A stretch of DNA of 64,000 bases from Clostridia bacterium (GTDB lineage Bacteria > Bacillota > Clostridia > Oscillospirales > QAKW01): NCBI GenBank assembly GCA_017464525.1, contig JAFTZM010000010.1:1-64000 (forward strand). The letters run 5' to 3'. A program made the position numbers and the translations under genes. Under the pieces are notes generated by a model. The model saw nothing but the letters and a program-made list of their open reading frames with translations, was not told the DNA's origin and ran no database searches. Position 1 is the stretch's first letter, and each line of letters opens with the position of its first letter. Of the stretch, positions 6,421 through 15,693 are shown one piece after another.

Positions 6421-7188
6421 ATAGTTTTTCGGGGATACCCCTACCGTTTTGGTAAAGACTCTGGAAAAATAGAGGGGATCGGAAAATCCGGAAAGGATGG
6501 CAACATTTTTTACCGAGGTAACACCGTTTTCCATCAGTATCACAGCGTGCTTGATCCGCAGAATCCGCAGGTATTCCGCAAAGCCCATGCCGAATTCCTT
6601 TTTGAAAAGGTGGGAGAGGTATTTTGCGTTATAGCCCGCCGCCTCTGCCACGCTGCTGAGGGTCAGCCCCGGCTCGGTGAAGTGCTCCTCCAGATAGCCC
6701 AGCACCATGCCCACCTTATCGTTACTTTTGGCGGCCCTTTTCAGCTTGGAGAAGGTGTAAAGCAGCACGCTTTCGCTGAGCAGATCGATATTTTCTTCAT
6801 CGGCCCGGGCCAGGCTTTCCTGCCAAAAGGGGATCAGCCCTTCATAACCTTCAAAAACGCTGCGTCCGGGGGTGATGCCGAAGCGGCGGAACAGCTCCTC
6901 GGCTCGCCCACCGTTGAAGGTGATATAGTAATATTTTAGCGCTTTGGTGCTCTCGATGCAAAAGGGCACATCCGCCAGGCTGAAAAAGAGCTTTCCGGCA
7001 GTGAGTTTCTGCACCTCGCCGCTGCAGCGGAAAAAGCCCTCTCCGCCAGTGGCAAGATACATTACATGGTCGGAAAGGGTGCGAGTCTCCCCGGAATGGG
7101 TGCCCTGCTGTTCATAGATGAAATTGGCGGCAGTAAGCTGCTCCTTTTCCCGGGGAACGATAAATTTACAGATGTTTTGACTATTCAT
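6412..7188 (-). CDS. AraC-family transcriptional regulator
   Basis: A 258-residue regulator. Residues about 20-110 form a cupin-like sensor region (DHVMYLATGGEG, KLFFSLADVPFCI). Residues about 160-258 carry the two helix-turn-helix motifs of AraC/XylS proteins (LTLSSVAEAAGYNAKYLSHLF; the second near VKNVAILSGFSDPLYFSRVF, ending GVSPKNYKK). Such proteins bind sugars or related ligands and activate nearby genes. It is transcribed divergently from the Gfo/Idh/MocA oxidoreductase gene at 7337, the likely target. ATG 7188 begins the conserved domain without a strong Shine-Dalgarno site. Confidence 0.9.
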   Translation of the reverse strand: MNSQNICKFIVPREKEQLTAANFIYEQQGTHSGETRTLSDHVMYLATGGEGFFRCSGEVQKLTAGKLFFSLADVPFCIESTKALKYYYITFNGGRAEELFRRFGITPGRSVFEGYEGLIPFWQESLARADEENIDLLSESVLLYTFSKLKRAAKSNDKVGMVLGYLEEHFTEPGLTLSSVAEAAGYNAKYLSHLFKKEFGMGFAEYLRILRIKHAVILMENGVTSVKNVAILSGFSDPLYFSRVFTKTVGVSPKNYKK

Positions 7189-7336
7189 AAGGCTATTCTA
7201 CCACAAAAAATAACTTTTTTCCATATTTTGATGGAAAAAAATTATTTTCTTTTGTTTTCTCTCATTGTATAATGTGGGGGCGGTGGCGCTTTCTTTTATC
7301 GGTATTTTATTTTTAATATTTTAAGGAGAAAACAAA

Positions 7337-8572
7337 ATGAAAACCATTAAATTAGGCATTTTCGGTCTGGGCCGGGGCAGCTCCTTTATGGAGAGTGTGC
7401 TGGTCAATAACGGCGAGGTGGTCGCTCTTTGCGACCGGGATGTAAAAAAGATGGAAAAAGCGGCAGAAAACCTGCCGGAAAAGCCTGCTTTTTACACCGA
7501 TTTTGAGGCATTTATCCGGCATGATATGGATGCGGTCTTTTTGGCAAACTGCTTTCATGAGCACGCTTCCTTTGCCATCCGCTGCCTGGAGGCCGGCTTC
7601 CATGTACTGAGTGAGTGCACCTCCAATGCCACCATGGCAGAAGGCGTGGCGCTGGTGCGGGCCGCCGAAAAGAGCAAGGGCTTTTATATGCTGGCGGAAA
7701 ATTATCCCTTTATGCGCTTCAATCAGGAGATGCGCCGCATTTACCGAAGCGGCACGCTGGGCAAGGCTCTTTATGCGGAGGGGGAGTATAATCATCCCTT
7801 CGATATGAACGATGAGGAAACCCATAAGGGGCTGCGCCCCTATCCGGAGCATTGGCGCAATTTCCTACCCCGCAGCTACTATATCACCCACTCTCTGGCA
7901 CCGCTGATGTATATGACCGGCGCTGTTCCCAAAAGAGTGACCGCTATGGCTTGTTTTGCCCCCTTTGATGAGTTTGATATTGTGGGCACCGGCGTTGCTG
8001 ACCGTGCCGCCATTATTACCACCCTCAACGACGATGATTCGGTCTTTAGGGTGACCGGCTGTGCCGCCTTCGGCGGCCATAGCAATTCCTACCGGATCTG
8101 CGGTACCAAGGGCCAGGCGGAAAATCACCGGGGTGTCAAGGACAAGGTGATGCTGCGCTTTAATAAATGGGATATCCCCGAAGGGATGGAGGAGAAAAAC
8201 TACTATATCCCCGAATGGCCCGCAGACCTCAAGGAGCTGATCGAAAAGGCCGGTCACGGCGGCGGAGATTTCTTTGTGATCAAGGAATTCTTCGATTGCA
8301 TCCGGGAAAACCGTCAGCCGGAGTTTGATGCTTATTTTGCCACCACCTGTGCCTCTGTGGCGATCCTGGCCCATCGGAGCCTGCTGGAGCAGGGCGTTCC
8401 CTATGATATTCCCGATTTCCATCGGGAAGAGGATCGCCAAAAGTACGAAAATGATACTCTTCTTCCGCTGCCTCGTGGCGGCGAGGCGCCGAATATGCCC
8501 TGCTGCTCCCGGCCTGATTATCAGCCAGACCCCCAAAAGTATGCCAATTATCTGAAAATGGTAAAACAGTAA
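7337..8572 (+). CDS. Gfo/Idh/MocA-family NAD(P)-dependent oxidoreductase
   Basis: A 411-residue dehydrogenase-like protein. The N-terminus is a Rossmann fold (KLGIFGLGRGSSFME, residues 5-19, in place of the usual GxGxxG). The SECTSNATMAEG and MLAENYPFMRF segments are at the places where the family has its ECP-like and catalytic Lys/His region. The large C-terminal alpha/beta domain is also present. The family oxidises or reduces sugars, inositols and their derivatives. The usual catalytic lysine of the EKP motif is not present as such, so the exact chemistry is open. Strong AAGGAGA site before ATG 7337. It is paired divergently with an AraC regulator. Confidence 0.85.
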   Translation: MKTIKLGIFGLGRGSSFMESVLVNNGEVVALCDRDVKKMEKAAENLPEKPAFYTDFEAFIRHDMDAVFLANCFHEHASFAIRCLEAGFHVLSECTSNATMAEGVALVRAAEKSKGFYMLAENYPFMRFNQEMRRIYRSGTLGKALYAEGEYNHPFDMNDEETHKGLRPYPEHWRNFLPRSYYITHSLAPLMYMTGAVPKRVTAMACFAPFDEFDIVGTGVADRAAIITTLNDDDSVFRVTGCAAFGGHSNSYRICGTKGQAENHRGVKDKVMLRFNKWDIPEGMEEKNYYIPEWPADLKELIEKAGHGGGDFFVIKEFFDCIRENRQPEFDAYFATTCASVAILAHRSLLEQGVPYDIPDFHREEDRQKYENDTLLPLPRGGEAPNMPCCSRPDYQPDPQKYANYLKMVKQ

Positions 8573-8758
8573 AGTGAACGAGGCACCCCAATTCATTTGG
8601 GGTCAAGGCTTCATCGGCCAATTCAATTGGCCGGGGGTGTGTGCTTTCCGCCTCATCACCTGCTGCGCAAGAGGAATCCTTGGAATTAGGAGGCGGGCAG
8701 TTGCCGCCGCAACGTCTTTCTTCTACATCTATCTCTTTCTCTTAATGTGACACATGAT
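8573..8758. other. Structured intergenic stretch without a gene
   Basis: About 190 bp hold several hairpins: CCCCAA/TTGGGG (8587-8603), GGCCAATT/AATTGGCC (near 8618-8633), a wider CCGCCTC/GAGGCGG pair (about 8649-8697) and GTTGC/GCAAC (about 8700-8714). I see no convincing ORF and no riboswitch class I know. It may be a decayed gene or a stack of small dispersed palindromes. Confidence 0.4.
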
Positions 8759-8801
8759 AAAAACCCGAAGTACGGCAGTTGACGTACTTCGGGTTTTCTT
8801 T
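8759..8801. terminator. Bidirectional terminator
   Basis: AAAACCCGAAGTACG pairs with CGTACTTCGGGTTTT around an 8-nt loop, with T-runs on both strands. It serves the plus-strand oxidoreductase side and the minus-strand LCP gene that ends here. Confidence 0.85.
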
Positions 8802-9793
8802 TATTCAGTTTCTTCGCCGTAGAGTTTGCCGTCGTAGACAAAATCCCGCAGATGTTGGTTGCCGGGTTCCTCGTTATAGGTCAGGTACCACACACCCTTG
8901 ATCATCTTGCCGCCGTAGCCGCCCTCCTGGTCCACTGCCAAGGGAAAAACTGCCTGGCGGATCTGGTAGCCGCCCAGCACCACCTTCATTCCCAGGTTGG
9001 TCACGTCTCCGCTGGAGAGGGTGGTTTTTACCAACTCCAGCAGCTCCTTGGCCACAGCGGGATATTCCAGCACATTCTTTTTCTTCAGCTTTTCATAGCA
9101 GGCGGTCAGCACGATCTCATGCATTTCGGAGCGGGCTTCGGTACCGCCCACATTATTGCGAGCCCGCACCATACCCAGCACCTGCATACCTGAAAGGGTC
9201 TGGAGGCCGGTGGTGGGGATCAGGTCGGCGGTAATGCCCCGCTCCCAAGCCAATTGGCCGATATGGATATTGGCCTCTTTGCGGTAGGCGCTGCTCACAT
9301 CCAGCTGGATGCCGCCCAGCACATCGATCACCTTTTCCATATTGGTAAAGTTGATAACGGCGTAATCCTCGATATTCAGACCGAATGTCTGGTTCAGAGT
9401 CTTGACCGCCAGAGCCGGGCCGCCATAGGAATAGGCATGATTCAGCTTGGTCTTGCCGTGGCCTTCGATCTCCACATAAGTGTCCCGCTGGACAGCGGAC
9501 AGGCGGATCTCCTTCATTTCCTCATCGATGGTGACGATGACGATACTGTCGCTGCGGCCCACCATGGAGGAATCGGTGGTATCGATACCGAAGAGGGCGA
9601 TATTGGTAATGTGGGCGTGATGATAATCCTGCTCTTCGATACCGGTCTCCTCCCGGGTGAGGCCTTCTTCCTGCTCCATTCCGCTGAAAAGATAGGCATA
9701 AACGCCCCAAAGCACCCCTCCCAGCACCAGGATGGTGATCAGAAAGGAGGCGATAAATCGGGTCAGGGCATTAAATTTAAACTTCTTCAGCAT
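8801..9793 (-). CDS. LytR-CpsA-Psr (LCP) family cell-wall polymer ligase
   Basis: A 330-residue protein with a short cytoplasmic tail, one transmembrane helix (about residues 13-35) and an extracellular LCP domain. It has the family signatures FGIDTTDSSMVGRSDS, the arginine/aspartate pair in QRDTYVEI, and the KTKLNHAYSYGGP and DVLGGI blocks. LCP enzymes transfer teichoic acids or capsular polymers from undecaprenyl-phosphate carriers to peptidoglycan. The polymer cluster at 17.9-30.8 kb would supply a plausible substrate. The gene lies 3 bp downstream of ackA on the same strand and ends at a strong terminator. No C-terminal accessory domain is present. Confidence 0.9.
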   Translation of the reverse strand: MLKKFKFNALTRFIASFLITILVLGGVLWGVYAYLFSGMEQEEGLTREETGIEEQDYHHAHITNIALFGIDTTDSSMVGRSDSIVIVTIDEEMKEIRLSAVQRDTYVEIEGHGKTKLNHAYSYGGPALAVKTLNQTFGLNIEDYAVINFTNMEKVIDVLGGIQLDVSSAYRKEANIHIGQLAWERGITADLIPTTGLQTLSGMQVLGMVRARNNVGGTEARSEMHEIVLTACYEKLKKKNVLEYPAVAKELLELVKTTLSSGDVTNLGMKVVLGGYQIRQAVFPLAVDQEGGYGGKMIKGVWYLTYNEEPGNQHLRDFVYDGKLYGEETE

Positions 9794-9796
9794 TTT

Positions 9797-10990
9797 TTAC
9801 TTGGAAATAACATCCAGAGTCTGCCGTGCGATAGCCAACTCCTCGTTGGTGGGGATCACGCAGATCTTCACCTTGGATGCATCGGTGCTGACCACCCGGG
9901 CGCCGCCGCGGGTATTGTTCTTTTCTTCGTCCATTTCAGCACCCAGGAAAGCCAGGGGCTTGGTGATGGCATTGCGCATGGCAGGGTTGTTCTCGCCAAT
10001 GCCGGCGGTGAACACGATGGCATCTACGCCGCCCATGGCAGCTGCATAGGAGCCCACATACTTGGTTACCTGATAGGCAAACATATCCAGTGCCAAGCGG
10101 GCACGCTCGTTGCCCTCGGCGGCGGCAGCGTCCAGATCGCGGAAGTCGTTGGAAACGCCGCTCAGGCCCAGCACACCGCTCTTCTTATTCATCAGGTTGC
10201 TCATCTCATCGGGGGTCAGACCCTCTTTATTCATGATATACATAGCAACTGCGGGGTCGATATCACCGCAGCGGGTGCCCATCAGAACACCGGCCAGGGG
10301 GGTGAAGCCCATGGAGGTATCCACACAGCGGCCGCTGTCTACAGCGGTAATGGAGGAGCCGTTGCCCAGATGGCAGGTAACGATCTTCAGCTCCTTGGGA
10401 TCCTTGCCCAGCAGCTTGGCACATTCGCCGGCCACATAGCCGTGGGAGGTGCCATGAGCGCCGAAGCGGCGGATGCCGTACTTCTCGTAATATTCATAGG
10501 GGATGGGGTAGATGGCAGCGGTCTTGGGCATCCCATAGTGGAATGCGGTATCATAAACGGTGACCTGAGGAACATCCTTGCCCATGACCTCCATGCAGGC
10601 GCGCAGACCGGTAACGGCTGCGGGATTGTGCAGGGGAGCAAACTCGGTGAGGCTTTCCAGGGTGTTGACCTTCTCTTCGTCCATCAGAGTGGCTTCCACA
10701 AATACCTCGCCGCCGTTTACCACACGGTGGCCTACTGCGGAGATCTCGGCGACATCCTTGATCACGCCCCACTTTTCGTCGGTCAGGTGCTTCAGAACCA
10801 TCTTGATGCCCTCGGCGTGGTTAGGCATGGGATGCTCCATCTCCAGCTTATCGCCGTTGGCTTCATGCTTAAAGGTGCCGTCCAGACCGATACGGTCGCA
10901 AAGACCCTTTGCCAGCACAGCCTCCTGCTCCATATCGATCAGCTGATATTTCAGAGAGGAGCTGCCTGCGTTAATGACCAGAATTTTCAT
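9797..10990 (-). CDS. ackA: Acetate kinase
   Basis: A 397-residue, full-length acetate kinase, which converts acetyl phosphate and ADP to acetate and ATP, the ATP-yielding last step of acetate fermentation. Diagnostic stretches are the N-terminal VINAGSSSLKYQL, AHGTSHGYV, the phosphate-binding HLGNGSSITAV and the C-terminal FTAGIGENNP. Start ATG 10990 follows AAAGGAGA. No phosphotransacetylase gene is adjacent; instead LCP follows in the same transcription unit and tmcAL is divergent upstream. TmcAL uses acetate for tRNA modification, so the neighbourhood is functionally sensible. Confidence 0.97.
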   Translation of the reverse strand: MKILVINAGSSSLKYQLIDMEQEAVLAKGLCDRIGLDGTFKHEANGDKLEMEHPMPNHAEGIKMVLKHLTDEKWGVIKDVAEISAVGHRVVNGGEVFVEATLMDEEKVNTLESLTEFAPLHNPAAVTGLRACMEVMGKDVPQVTVYDTAFHYGMPKTAAIYPIPYEYYEKYGIRRFGAHGTSHGYVAGECAKLLGKDPKELKIVTCHLGNGSSITAVDSGRCVDTSMGFTPLAGVLMGTRCGDIDPAVAMYIMNKEGLTPDEMSNLMNKKSGVLGLSGVSNDFRDLDAAAAEGNERARLALDMFAYQVTKYVGSYAAAMGGVDAIVFTAGIGENNPAMRNAITKPLAFLGAEMDEEKNNTRGGARVVSTDASKVKICVIPTNEELAIARQTLDVISK

Positions 10991-11096
10991 GGTTTTATTC
11001 TCCTTTATAAAAAATCTCTTTTATTTTGCAATTATTTATTATATAATAAGAAAAAGAAACTTTCAACATTTTTTTAAAGAAAAGGAGGCAGCTCGG

Positions 11097-12218
11097 ATGA
11101 TTTTTGCCGTCATCAGTGAATTCAATCCCTTCCATAACGGCCATCAATGGCTGCTTTCCCAACTGCCAAAACAGGATGGAAATTATACGGTCTGTATTAT
11201 GAGCGGTAGTTTTGTACAAAGAGGAGAGCCTGCCGCCTACGATAAATGGCAGCGGGCCGCTGCTGCGGTGCAGGGCGGGGCAGATCTGGTGCTGGAGTTG
11301 CCGGTTCCCTTTGTACTTTCCGATGGAGACCGTTTTGCCGCCAAAGGGGTGGAACTGGCCGCTGCGCTGGGGCAGCCGGTCACCATGGCCTTCGGCACGG
11401 AATGTGAAAGCTTAGAGGGGCTTGCAAAGTTGGCTGCCCTTCCGGAGGAGGCTCTGCCGATAAAGGAATTTTTGGAGCAGGGGCTTTCCTATGGCGCTGC
11501 CCGCCAGGCGGCATTGGAAAAAGTGTTCCCGCAGGAAGGAAAATTATTATTGCAGCCCAATAATCTGTTGGCCTGCGGGTATATCCGTGCCTGCCGGCAG
11601 TATGGGCTGGGTTATCTGGGCATTCAGCGTAAGGTTGCCCACGACGGTGCGCCGGTGGGCAATGTGGCCTCTGCCTCCTATATTCGGGCGCATCGGGAGT
11701 GCTTTTCCCGGTATTGTGCCTTCCCCCAGGGGGGCGCTTTGGACGTGGCCGTTGCTGAGCGGGGGATGATGACCCTTCTTAAAACCAAGACCGCCCCTCA
11801 GCTGAAAAACACCGCCAACATTACCGAGGGGCTGGAAAACCGGATCCTGGCGGCTCTCTATGAGACCGACGGGCTGCAGGCCCTTTACGATCATATTAAA
11901 ACCAAGCGATATTCCCACGCCAAGCTTCGCCGGGCGGTCTCTGCCGCTGTGCTGGGGATCCCTGCCGGGCTTCCGGAGCAGCCGGCTCCCTATCTGCGGG
12001 TACTGGCCTTCGGAGAGCGGGGGACAACGCTTTTGCGCTCCCTGCGGGAAAGTGCCACACTGCCTCTTTGCCAGAACGGCAAGGAGTGTGAGCGGGCCAA
12101 TGCCGCCTTTTTTGAGGTGGAGCGGCTGGCCACCGATCTGCGCAATTGCTGGTGCGAACGTCCGGTTTCCGGGGGAGAAGATTACCGGAAAGTAGCCAAA
12201 GCATTGAAATTTGAATAA
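11097..12218 (+). CDS. tmcAL: tRNA(Met) cytidine acetate ligase TmcAL
   Basis: A 373-residue protein of the YlbM/TmcAL family. The enzyme activates acetate with ATP and acetylates the wobble cytidine of elongator tRNA(Met). The nucleotidyltransferase motif EFNPFHNGHQW is at residues 7-17, followed by the family blocks SGSFVQRGEPA, LVLELPVPF and ASYIRAH. ATG 11097 is chosen because AAAGGAGG lies 10 bp upstream and the conserved domain starts at once; the frame is open further upstream but without a site. The gene is divergent from ackA, with AT-rich promoter sequence between. Confidence 0.92.
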   Translation: MIFAVISEFNPFHNGHQWLLSQLPKQDGNYTVCIMSGSFVQRGEPAAYDKWQRAAAAVQGGADLVLELPVPFVLSDGDRFAAKGVELAAALGQPVTMAFGTECESLEGLAKLAALPEEALPIKEFLEQGLSYGAARQAALEKVFPQEGKLLLQPNNLLACGYIRACRQYGLGYLGIQRKVAHDGAPVGNVASASYIRAHRECFSRYCAFPQGGALDVAVAERGMMTLLKTKTAPQLKNTANITEGLENRILAALYETDGLQALYDHIKTKRYSHAKLRRAVSAAVLGIPAGLPEQPAPYLRVLAFGERGTTLLRSLRESATLPLCQNGKECERANAAFFEVERLATDLRNCWCERPVSGGEDYRKVAKALKFE

Positions 12219-12363
12219 AAGGTTGTAAAATCGTCCATTATATGGTAAAATAATAAAGATTAAGTTAAAAAAACTGCCGGAACGCCGCGGCGGTTTCATC
12301 ATTCCCGTTTGAAAAACCACTCGTTCAAAGGGGTCTTTATAAAATTGTCAAGAAAGGATATTT

Positions 12364-14331
12364 ATGGAAAAAACGAAAAAACAAACGATGGATCGGGCAG
12401 AAGCGCGTAAGGCAAAGGGCCGCCGCTCTGCCAAGCCTCTGAATTTAGAGGAGCTCATTAACAGCAACGATCTTCTGATCGCTGCGGAAGGAAAGCGGGG
12501 GACTGTGGCAGTAGGGGAGCATATCGCCTCCCAGGAAAAGAAAAAAGCCCCTGCTAAAAAGCCCGCTGCCAAAAAGCCGGCGGCACCGAAAAAGAAGCCT
12601 GCCGCCAAAAAAGCCGAGCCTGCCAAAAAGAGCGAGGCACCCAAGACTCCTGCCAAGCGAGGCAGAAAGCCTTTGGGCAAATTAAAGGTCATCCCTCTGG
12701 GCGGGCTGGATGAGATCGGTAAGAATATGACCGTTTTTGAATATGAAAACGATATCATCATCATCGATTGCGGCCTGGCCTTCCCCAGCACCGATATGCT
12801 GGGGGTGGATCTGGTGATCCCTGATATTACCTATCTGCGCAAAAATATGGAGAAGATCCGGGGCATCTTTCTGACCCACGGTCATGAGGACCATATCGGC
12901 TCTCTGCCCTATGTACTGAAGGAATTCAATGTGCCGGTCTACGGCAATAAGCTGACCCTCGGTCTGGTGCGCCGCAAGCTGGCAGAGCACCGGATGGAAA
13001 AAACCGCCATGCTTATCGAGACCGCTCCCGGCTCCATCATTGAGCGGGGCTGCTTTAAGGTGGAGTTCATCAAGGTGAACCATTCCATCCCCGATGCCGC
13101 CGGCTTTGCCATTCGCACCCCGGTGGGTACGGTGCTCCATACCGGCGACTTTAAGATCGATACCACCCCCATCCACGGCCGCCCCATCGATCTGGCCCGC
13201 ATCGGTGAGCTGGGTAAGGAAGGGGTCTTGCTGTTGATGGCTGATTCCACCAATGCCGGCCGGCCCGGCATGGCCTCCTCTGAAAAGAAGGTGGGCAAGG
13301 CGTTGCTTTCCATCTTTGAGGGGGCGCAGGATAAGCGGATCATTGTGGCATCCTTTGCCTCCAATGTGCATCGGGTGCAGCAGATCATCGATGCTTCGGT
13401 GAAATTCGGCCGCAAGGTGGCTGCCTCCGGCCGCTCCATGGAGGGCGTTATCGCCGTGGCGCATGAACTTGGGTATTTGAAAATACCCAAGGGGACTTTG
13501 ATCCCGCTGGAGCAGGTCTCTAAGTATCCGCCCCATAAGATCACCCTCATCACCACAGGCTCTCAGGGCGAGCCCATGAGTGCTCTTTACCGGATGGCCT
13601 TTTCCGATCACCGTACCATAACAGTGAATCAGAACGATCTGATCATCATCTCTGCATCCCCCATTCCCGGCAATGAGCTGCTGGTCAGCCGTGTCATCAA
13701 TGAATTGGAAAAGTTGGGTGCCACCGTGGTGGATAATAAAATGGCGGATGTTCATGTTTCAGGCCACGCCTGCCAGGAGGAGTTGAAGCTGATCCTGGGG
13801 CTGGTGAAGCCGAAATTCTTTATGCCGGTTCACGGTGAATACCATCACCTTTTCTCCCATGCCAAGTTGGCGATCGAAACAGGAATGGCAGAGGACCATG
13901 TGTTCCTGGGAGCCAACGGCAATGTATTAGAGCTTTCCAAGGATGCGGCCAAGATCACCGGCAGCGTGCCCTCCGGCCAGGTCATGGTGGATGGCATCGG
14001 TGTGGGCGATGTGGGCAATATTGTGCTGCGTGACCGCCGGATCCTTTCCCAGGAGGGGATCATTCTGGTGGTGGCCGCCATCAATAAACAGACCAAGGCG
14101 GTGGTCAGCGGCCCGGATATCGTCTCCCGCGGTTTTATTTATGTGCGGGAAAATGAGGATCTTATGGGCGAAGCTCAGGAGGTAGTGGCTGCCGCCCTGA
14201 AAAAGAGCCTGGCCCGGGGCAATCTGGAGTGGGCTGCCCTCAAGAGCGATATGAAGGATGCGTTGGCGCATTTCATTATGTCTAAAACCAAGCGGGCGCC
14301 GATGATCATTCCTATAATTATGGATGTATAA
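12364..14331 (+). CDS. rnj: Ribonuclease J with Lys/Ala/Pro-rich N-terminal extension
   Basis: A 655-residue ribonuclease J, a 5'-3' exo- and endoribonuclease of mRNA decay and rRNA maturation. From about residue 103 it follows the family: metallo-beta-lactamase core with HGHEDHIG (zinc ligands), HTGDFKID and ADSTNA, a beta-CASP domain (ASFASNVHRVQQ, SGRSMEG, TTGSQGEPMSAL) and HVSGHA, then the C-terminal domain. The first roughly 100 residues are extra: a low-complexity basic tail with repeated KKPAA-like runs at about 60-98, which typical Bacillus RNase J lacks and which may bind RNA. Start ATG 12364 follows AGAAAGGA. A terminator follows the stop. Confidence 0.95.
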   Translation: MEKTKKQTMDRAEARKAKGRRSAKPLNLEELINSNDLLIAAEGKRGTVAVGEHIASQEKKKAPAKKPAAKKPAAPKKKPAAKKAEPAKKSEAPKTPAKRGRKPLGKLKVIPLGGLDEIGKNMTVFEYENDIIIIDCGLAFPSTDMLGVDLVIPDITYLRKNMEKIRGIFLTHGHEDHIGSLPYVLKEFNVPVYGNKLTLGLVRRKLAEHRMEKTAMLIETAPGSIIERGCFKVEFIKVNHSIPDAAGFAIRTPVGTVLHTGDFKIDTTPIHGRPIDLARIGELGKEGVLLLMADSTNAGRPGMASSEKKVGKALLSIFEGAQDKRIIVASFASNVHRVQQIIDASVKFGRKVAASGRSMEGVIAVAHELGYLKIPKGTLIPLEQVSKYPPHKITLITTGSQGEPMSALYRMAFSDHRTITVNQNDLIIISASPIPGNELLVSRVINELEKLGATVVDNKMADVHVSGHACQEELKLILGLVKPKFFMPVHGEYHHLFSHAKLAIETGMAEDHVFLGANGNVLELSKDAAKITGSVPSGQVMVDGIGVGDVGNIVLRDRRILSQEGIILVVAAINKQTKAVVSGPDIVSRGFIYVRENEDLMGEAQEVVAAALKKSLARGNLEWAALKSDMKDALAHFIMSKTKRAPMIIPIIMDV

Positions 14332-14335
14332 AAAC

Positions 14336-14370
14336 AAGAGGAAGAAGACTTGTGCTTCTTCCTCTTTTTA
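14336..14370. terminator. Bidirectional terminator after rnj
   Basis: AAGAGGAAGAAG pairs with CTTCTTCCTCTT around a 7-nt loop, followed by T-runs in both directions. It separates rnj from the converging ceramidase-like gene. Confidence 0.88.
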
Positions 14371-15693
14371 TCATTTGATCTTATTCAGCAACTCCAGCGA
14401 TATCCGGATCATATTAGTGGCAGTATCGGCCCGGTAGTTGGCGGTGGCGGTCTCATAGGAGAATTCCGCAAAGCAATCCTCGGTGGGGAAATAGCCTTCG
14501 TAGCCGTTGGCGCAGCAGGATGCCATGGTCAGGGGGAAGGGAGAGGCTTCCTTGATAGCCGAACCGATCTCGTTGAAGGGCTCACCGGGCAGGCCGGCAA
14601 GTGCGAAATCGCCCACCCGCAAGGCGGTGAGGGGCAGGGTCGTGGTATCAGGCTTTTCCATCAGGGCGACGATCCGTACCGCCTCGGCCACCAGGGTGGT
14701 GGCGCCCATGCCCTTTACGGCGCCCTCGGGGAAGACCTTTTTATCTTCCCCCACCTCCAGGTACCGCTGATGGATGCGCATGGCCTCCTCCAGCTGCTCC
14801 GGGCGGCCCTTATTGTACCAAACGGTCAGGGGCGCCTGGATATAATCAATAGTGTCCCCCTCCAGCTTATCTGCATGGCAGTAGTTGGCGATCACCGAAA
14901 GGGCGATCTTTTCGCCCATGTAGCGGGCTCTGCTGTAGCCCCCCGAGCGCTCTCCCTTGGGCAGACGCACATCGATATGGTTCAGGTTGCCCTGAGCGCC
15001 GTTGAGATAAAGGCAGTAGGAGTTGGGGATCAGCTTTTCATAGGTTCTCCGCACAAATCCGGGATAATCTGCCGAGATCAGGCTGCCGCCGATAACATCC
15101 GGGTGCACCTGGAAATTTACAATGCCGATCTCCGGCTTGCCTTCCCTCTTGAGGATCAGCAGGGAGGAGGTTTCGTCGCAATGGCCGATGGGTGCTATGA
15201 TATCGGGATTCTGCCGCCCGGGATTGGTGCGTACTGAGCCGTCCTTCATCCGGAAACGGCGCAGGAAGGCCACATCCTTGGCCTCGCCCCGGGTGTAAAG
15301 CATTTCAGTGGGGGCAACATCCTTCAGCGCCATAACTGCCAGATCCTGCAGCCGGCGGCGGAGAAATTCACGGTAATCCTCGTTTTCACGGTTTCCCCGG
15401 GCGTCTGCTGTGCCGGGCCCCAGATGGGTATGGGTACAGCAGATAAAGATCGCTTCGGCGGGAAGGCCCACCGCCTCGCCGATGGCTTGCCGCAGCTCGC
15501 CCATCAGGCTCTGGTGGATGCCGATCAGATCCAGGCCGATCAGCACCGCCTTTTTCTCGCCGTTATCAAAGGCGACTGCATGGGCTTGCAGGGGATCCAG
15601 TACCCCTTCCGCATAGCGGGGGTGGAAGTAGCCCTGCAGAGAGGTGCCGAGATAAGGGGTGATATCCGTTCTTGCAAAGCCGGTTTGTAACAT
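14371..15693 (-). CDS. Neutral/alkaline non-lysosomal ceramidase-like hydrolase
   Basis: A 440-residue protein related to the N-terminal domain of neutral ceramidases (amide hydrolases with a zinc centre). It begins with the family-typical GFARTDITP and LQGYFHPR, has the zinc-ligand-like THTHLGPG (about residues 92-99) and a second conserved NFQVHPDVIGG histidine region. The YLNGAQGNLNHIDVR segment corresponds to the usual NGAxGD block. There is no signal peptide and no C-terminal Ig domain, so it is probably cytoplasmic with a non-ceramide substrate. It follows a Gfo/Idh/MocA gene at 1-bp spacing and an AraC regulator, suggesting one catabolic operon. Confidence 0.75.
   Translation of the reverse strand: MLQTGFARTDITPYLGTSLQGYFHPRYAEGVLDPLQAHAVAFDNGEKKAVLIGLDLIGIHQSLMGELRQAIGEAVGLPAEAIFICCTHTHLGPGTADARGNRENEDYREFLRRRLQDLAVMALKDVAPTEMLYTRGEAKDVAFLRRFRMKDGSVRTNPGRQNPDIIAPIGHCDETSSLLILKREGKPEIGIVNFQVHPDVIGGSLISADYPGFVRRTYEKLIPNSYCLYLNGAQGNLNHIDVRLPKGERSGGYSRARYMGEKIALSVIANYCHADKLEGDTIDYIQAPLTVWYNKGRPEQLEEAMRIHQRYLEVGEDKKVFPEGAVKGMGATTLVAEAVRIVALMEKPDTTTLPLTALRVGDFALAGLPGEPFNEIGSAIKEASPFPLTMASCCANGYEGYFPTEDCFAEFSYETATANYRADTATNMIRISLELLNKIK

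Noticed and set aside
9254..11077. A 607-codon plus-strand open frame
   Set aside because: It is antisense to the LCP gene and ackA, both certain by family motifs; the frame is a by-product of GC-rich codon use.
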